From assembly GCF_007679045.1 (NCBI RefSeq), contig NZ_VEFS01000003.1, positions 293,785 through 357,784 on the forward strand: 64,000 bases of DNA. The letters are read 5' to 3'. The position numbers and the translations under genes were made by a program. Under the pieces are notes generated by a model. The model saw nothing but the letters and a program-made list of their open reading frames with translations. It was not told where the DNA came from and did not search any database. Below are positions 63,715 to 64,000 of this stretch, piece after piece; positions within the stretch are counted from its first letter, which is position 1, and every line of letters begins with the position of its first letter. Source of the stretch: Microbacterium sp. BH-3-3-3. GTDB taxonomy: Bacteria > Actinomycetota > Actinomycetes > Actinomycetales > Microbacteriaceae.

Positions 63715-64000
63715 TCACGAGGCGCTCCGTCGGGCGGCCGCCCACTCGTGGTCGAGCACGGCGTACACGAGCAGGTCGCTCCAGCGGCCCTTGAACCACT
63801 CCTTCTCGACGAAGTGCGCTTCGCGTCGCATGCCGAGGCGCTCGGCGAGGGCCGTGGAACGGAGGTTGTCGGCGTCGATCTGTGCGACGAGCCGGCGCAG
63901 GCCGTACACCTCGAAGGCCGTGTCGATGAGCGCGCGCACCGCTTCGGTCGCCAGGCCCTGACCGGATGCCGCGGGGCTGACGACCCAGCCCACCTCGGCC
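63715..64000 (-). CDS. GNAT N-acetyltransferase, 5'-truncated by window edge
   Basis: The frame is open to the window end, and the GTG at 63993 is internal (AEVGWVVSP continues upstream). The acetyl-CoA loop is SGQGLATEAVRAL; the C-terminus DADNLRSTALAERLGMRREAHFVEKEWFKGRW (abbreviated) is the RimJ/RimL-like end. Alternative substrates cannot be told. Divergent-side neighbour of the leuA leader, 20 bp away on the same strand, probably an upstream separate unit. Confidence 0.85.
   Translation of the reverse strand, partial: AEVGWVVSPAASGQGLATEAVRALIDTAFEVYGLRRLVAQIDADNLRSTALAERLGMRREAHFVEKEWFKGRWSDLLVYAVLDHEWAAARRSAS

Overview
The window is a 64 kb piece of a high-GC actinobacterial chromosome, very probably Microbacterium or a close relative in Microbacteriaceae. 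Supporting signs are the gene families (polyphosphate glucokinase, homodimeric pyruvate dehydrogenase E1 next to a FasR-type regulator and fabD-fabH-acpP-fabF, DUF3145, a DUF7882-like protein, an actinobacterial leuA leader), many GTG starts, promoters of the TAGRCT type placed a few bases before start codons, and the heptamer GGATGCC/GGCATCC scattered over both strands. There is no integrase, transposase, prophage or CRISPR array. This is mainly core chromosome with a few accessory patches.

Layout. 1-6.0 kb: end of ppgK, an orphan small protein behind a LexA-like palindrome, RNase P RNA (rnpB) carrying two palindromic repeats inside its helices, a family A DNA polymerase, a zinc-ribbon coiled-coil protein, tRNA-Val and a type A chloramphenicol acetyltransferase. 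6-14.7 kb: aceE, fasR and the FAS-II genes, closed by a 21-bp terminator, then DUF3145. 14.8-19.3 kb: a 59-bp tandem repeat, two exported proteins of unknown role, an OmpR/HK two-component system and a DUF7882-like protein. 19.6-22 kb: a pair of CNNM/CBS membrane proteins. 22-30 kb: an SDR and a very large secreted GH59 glycosidase, divergent from a DeoR-HTH/LacI-sensor hybrid regulator. 30-43 kb: a zinc-ribbon/PD-(D/E)XK protein, tRNA-Met, transporters, peptide deformylase, a glutathionylspermidine-synthase-like/lipoprotein pair, glutaminase, an OafA-type acyltransferase and a Ser/Thr kinase. 43-49.4 kb: tRNA-Asn and a minus-strand run dus-dgt-dnaG-ABC ATPase, plus a DsbA/FrnE oxidoreductase.

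49.4-57 kb is the most interesting accessory block. Divergent arms carry tctC-tctB-tctA-CaiB/BaiF CoA-transferase-citryl-CoA-lyase-like protein on one strand and iclR-RraA-D-2-hydroxyacid dehydrogenase on the other, with three GTCCA/TGGAC half-sites between them. Read together they suggest uptake of a tricarboxylate or related acid, CoA activation, cleavage to acetyl-CoA (or a homologue) plus a 2-oxoacid, then decarboxylation and reduction. The substrate is inferred, not shown.

57-64 kb: uppS and recO (overlapping), a membrane protein, a TRIC-type channel, a MOSC protein, a methyltransferase, leuA with a Leu-Leu-Leu leader peptide and a pseudoknot (LEU element), and a GNAT acetyltransferase cut by the window edge.

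Coordinates of starts were chosen by reading frame, ribosome-binding sites and promoter spacing. All family calls come from reading motifs by eye; no database search was run.
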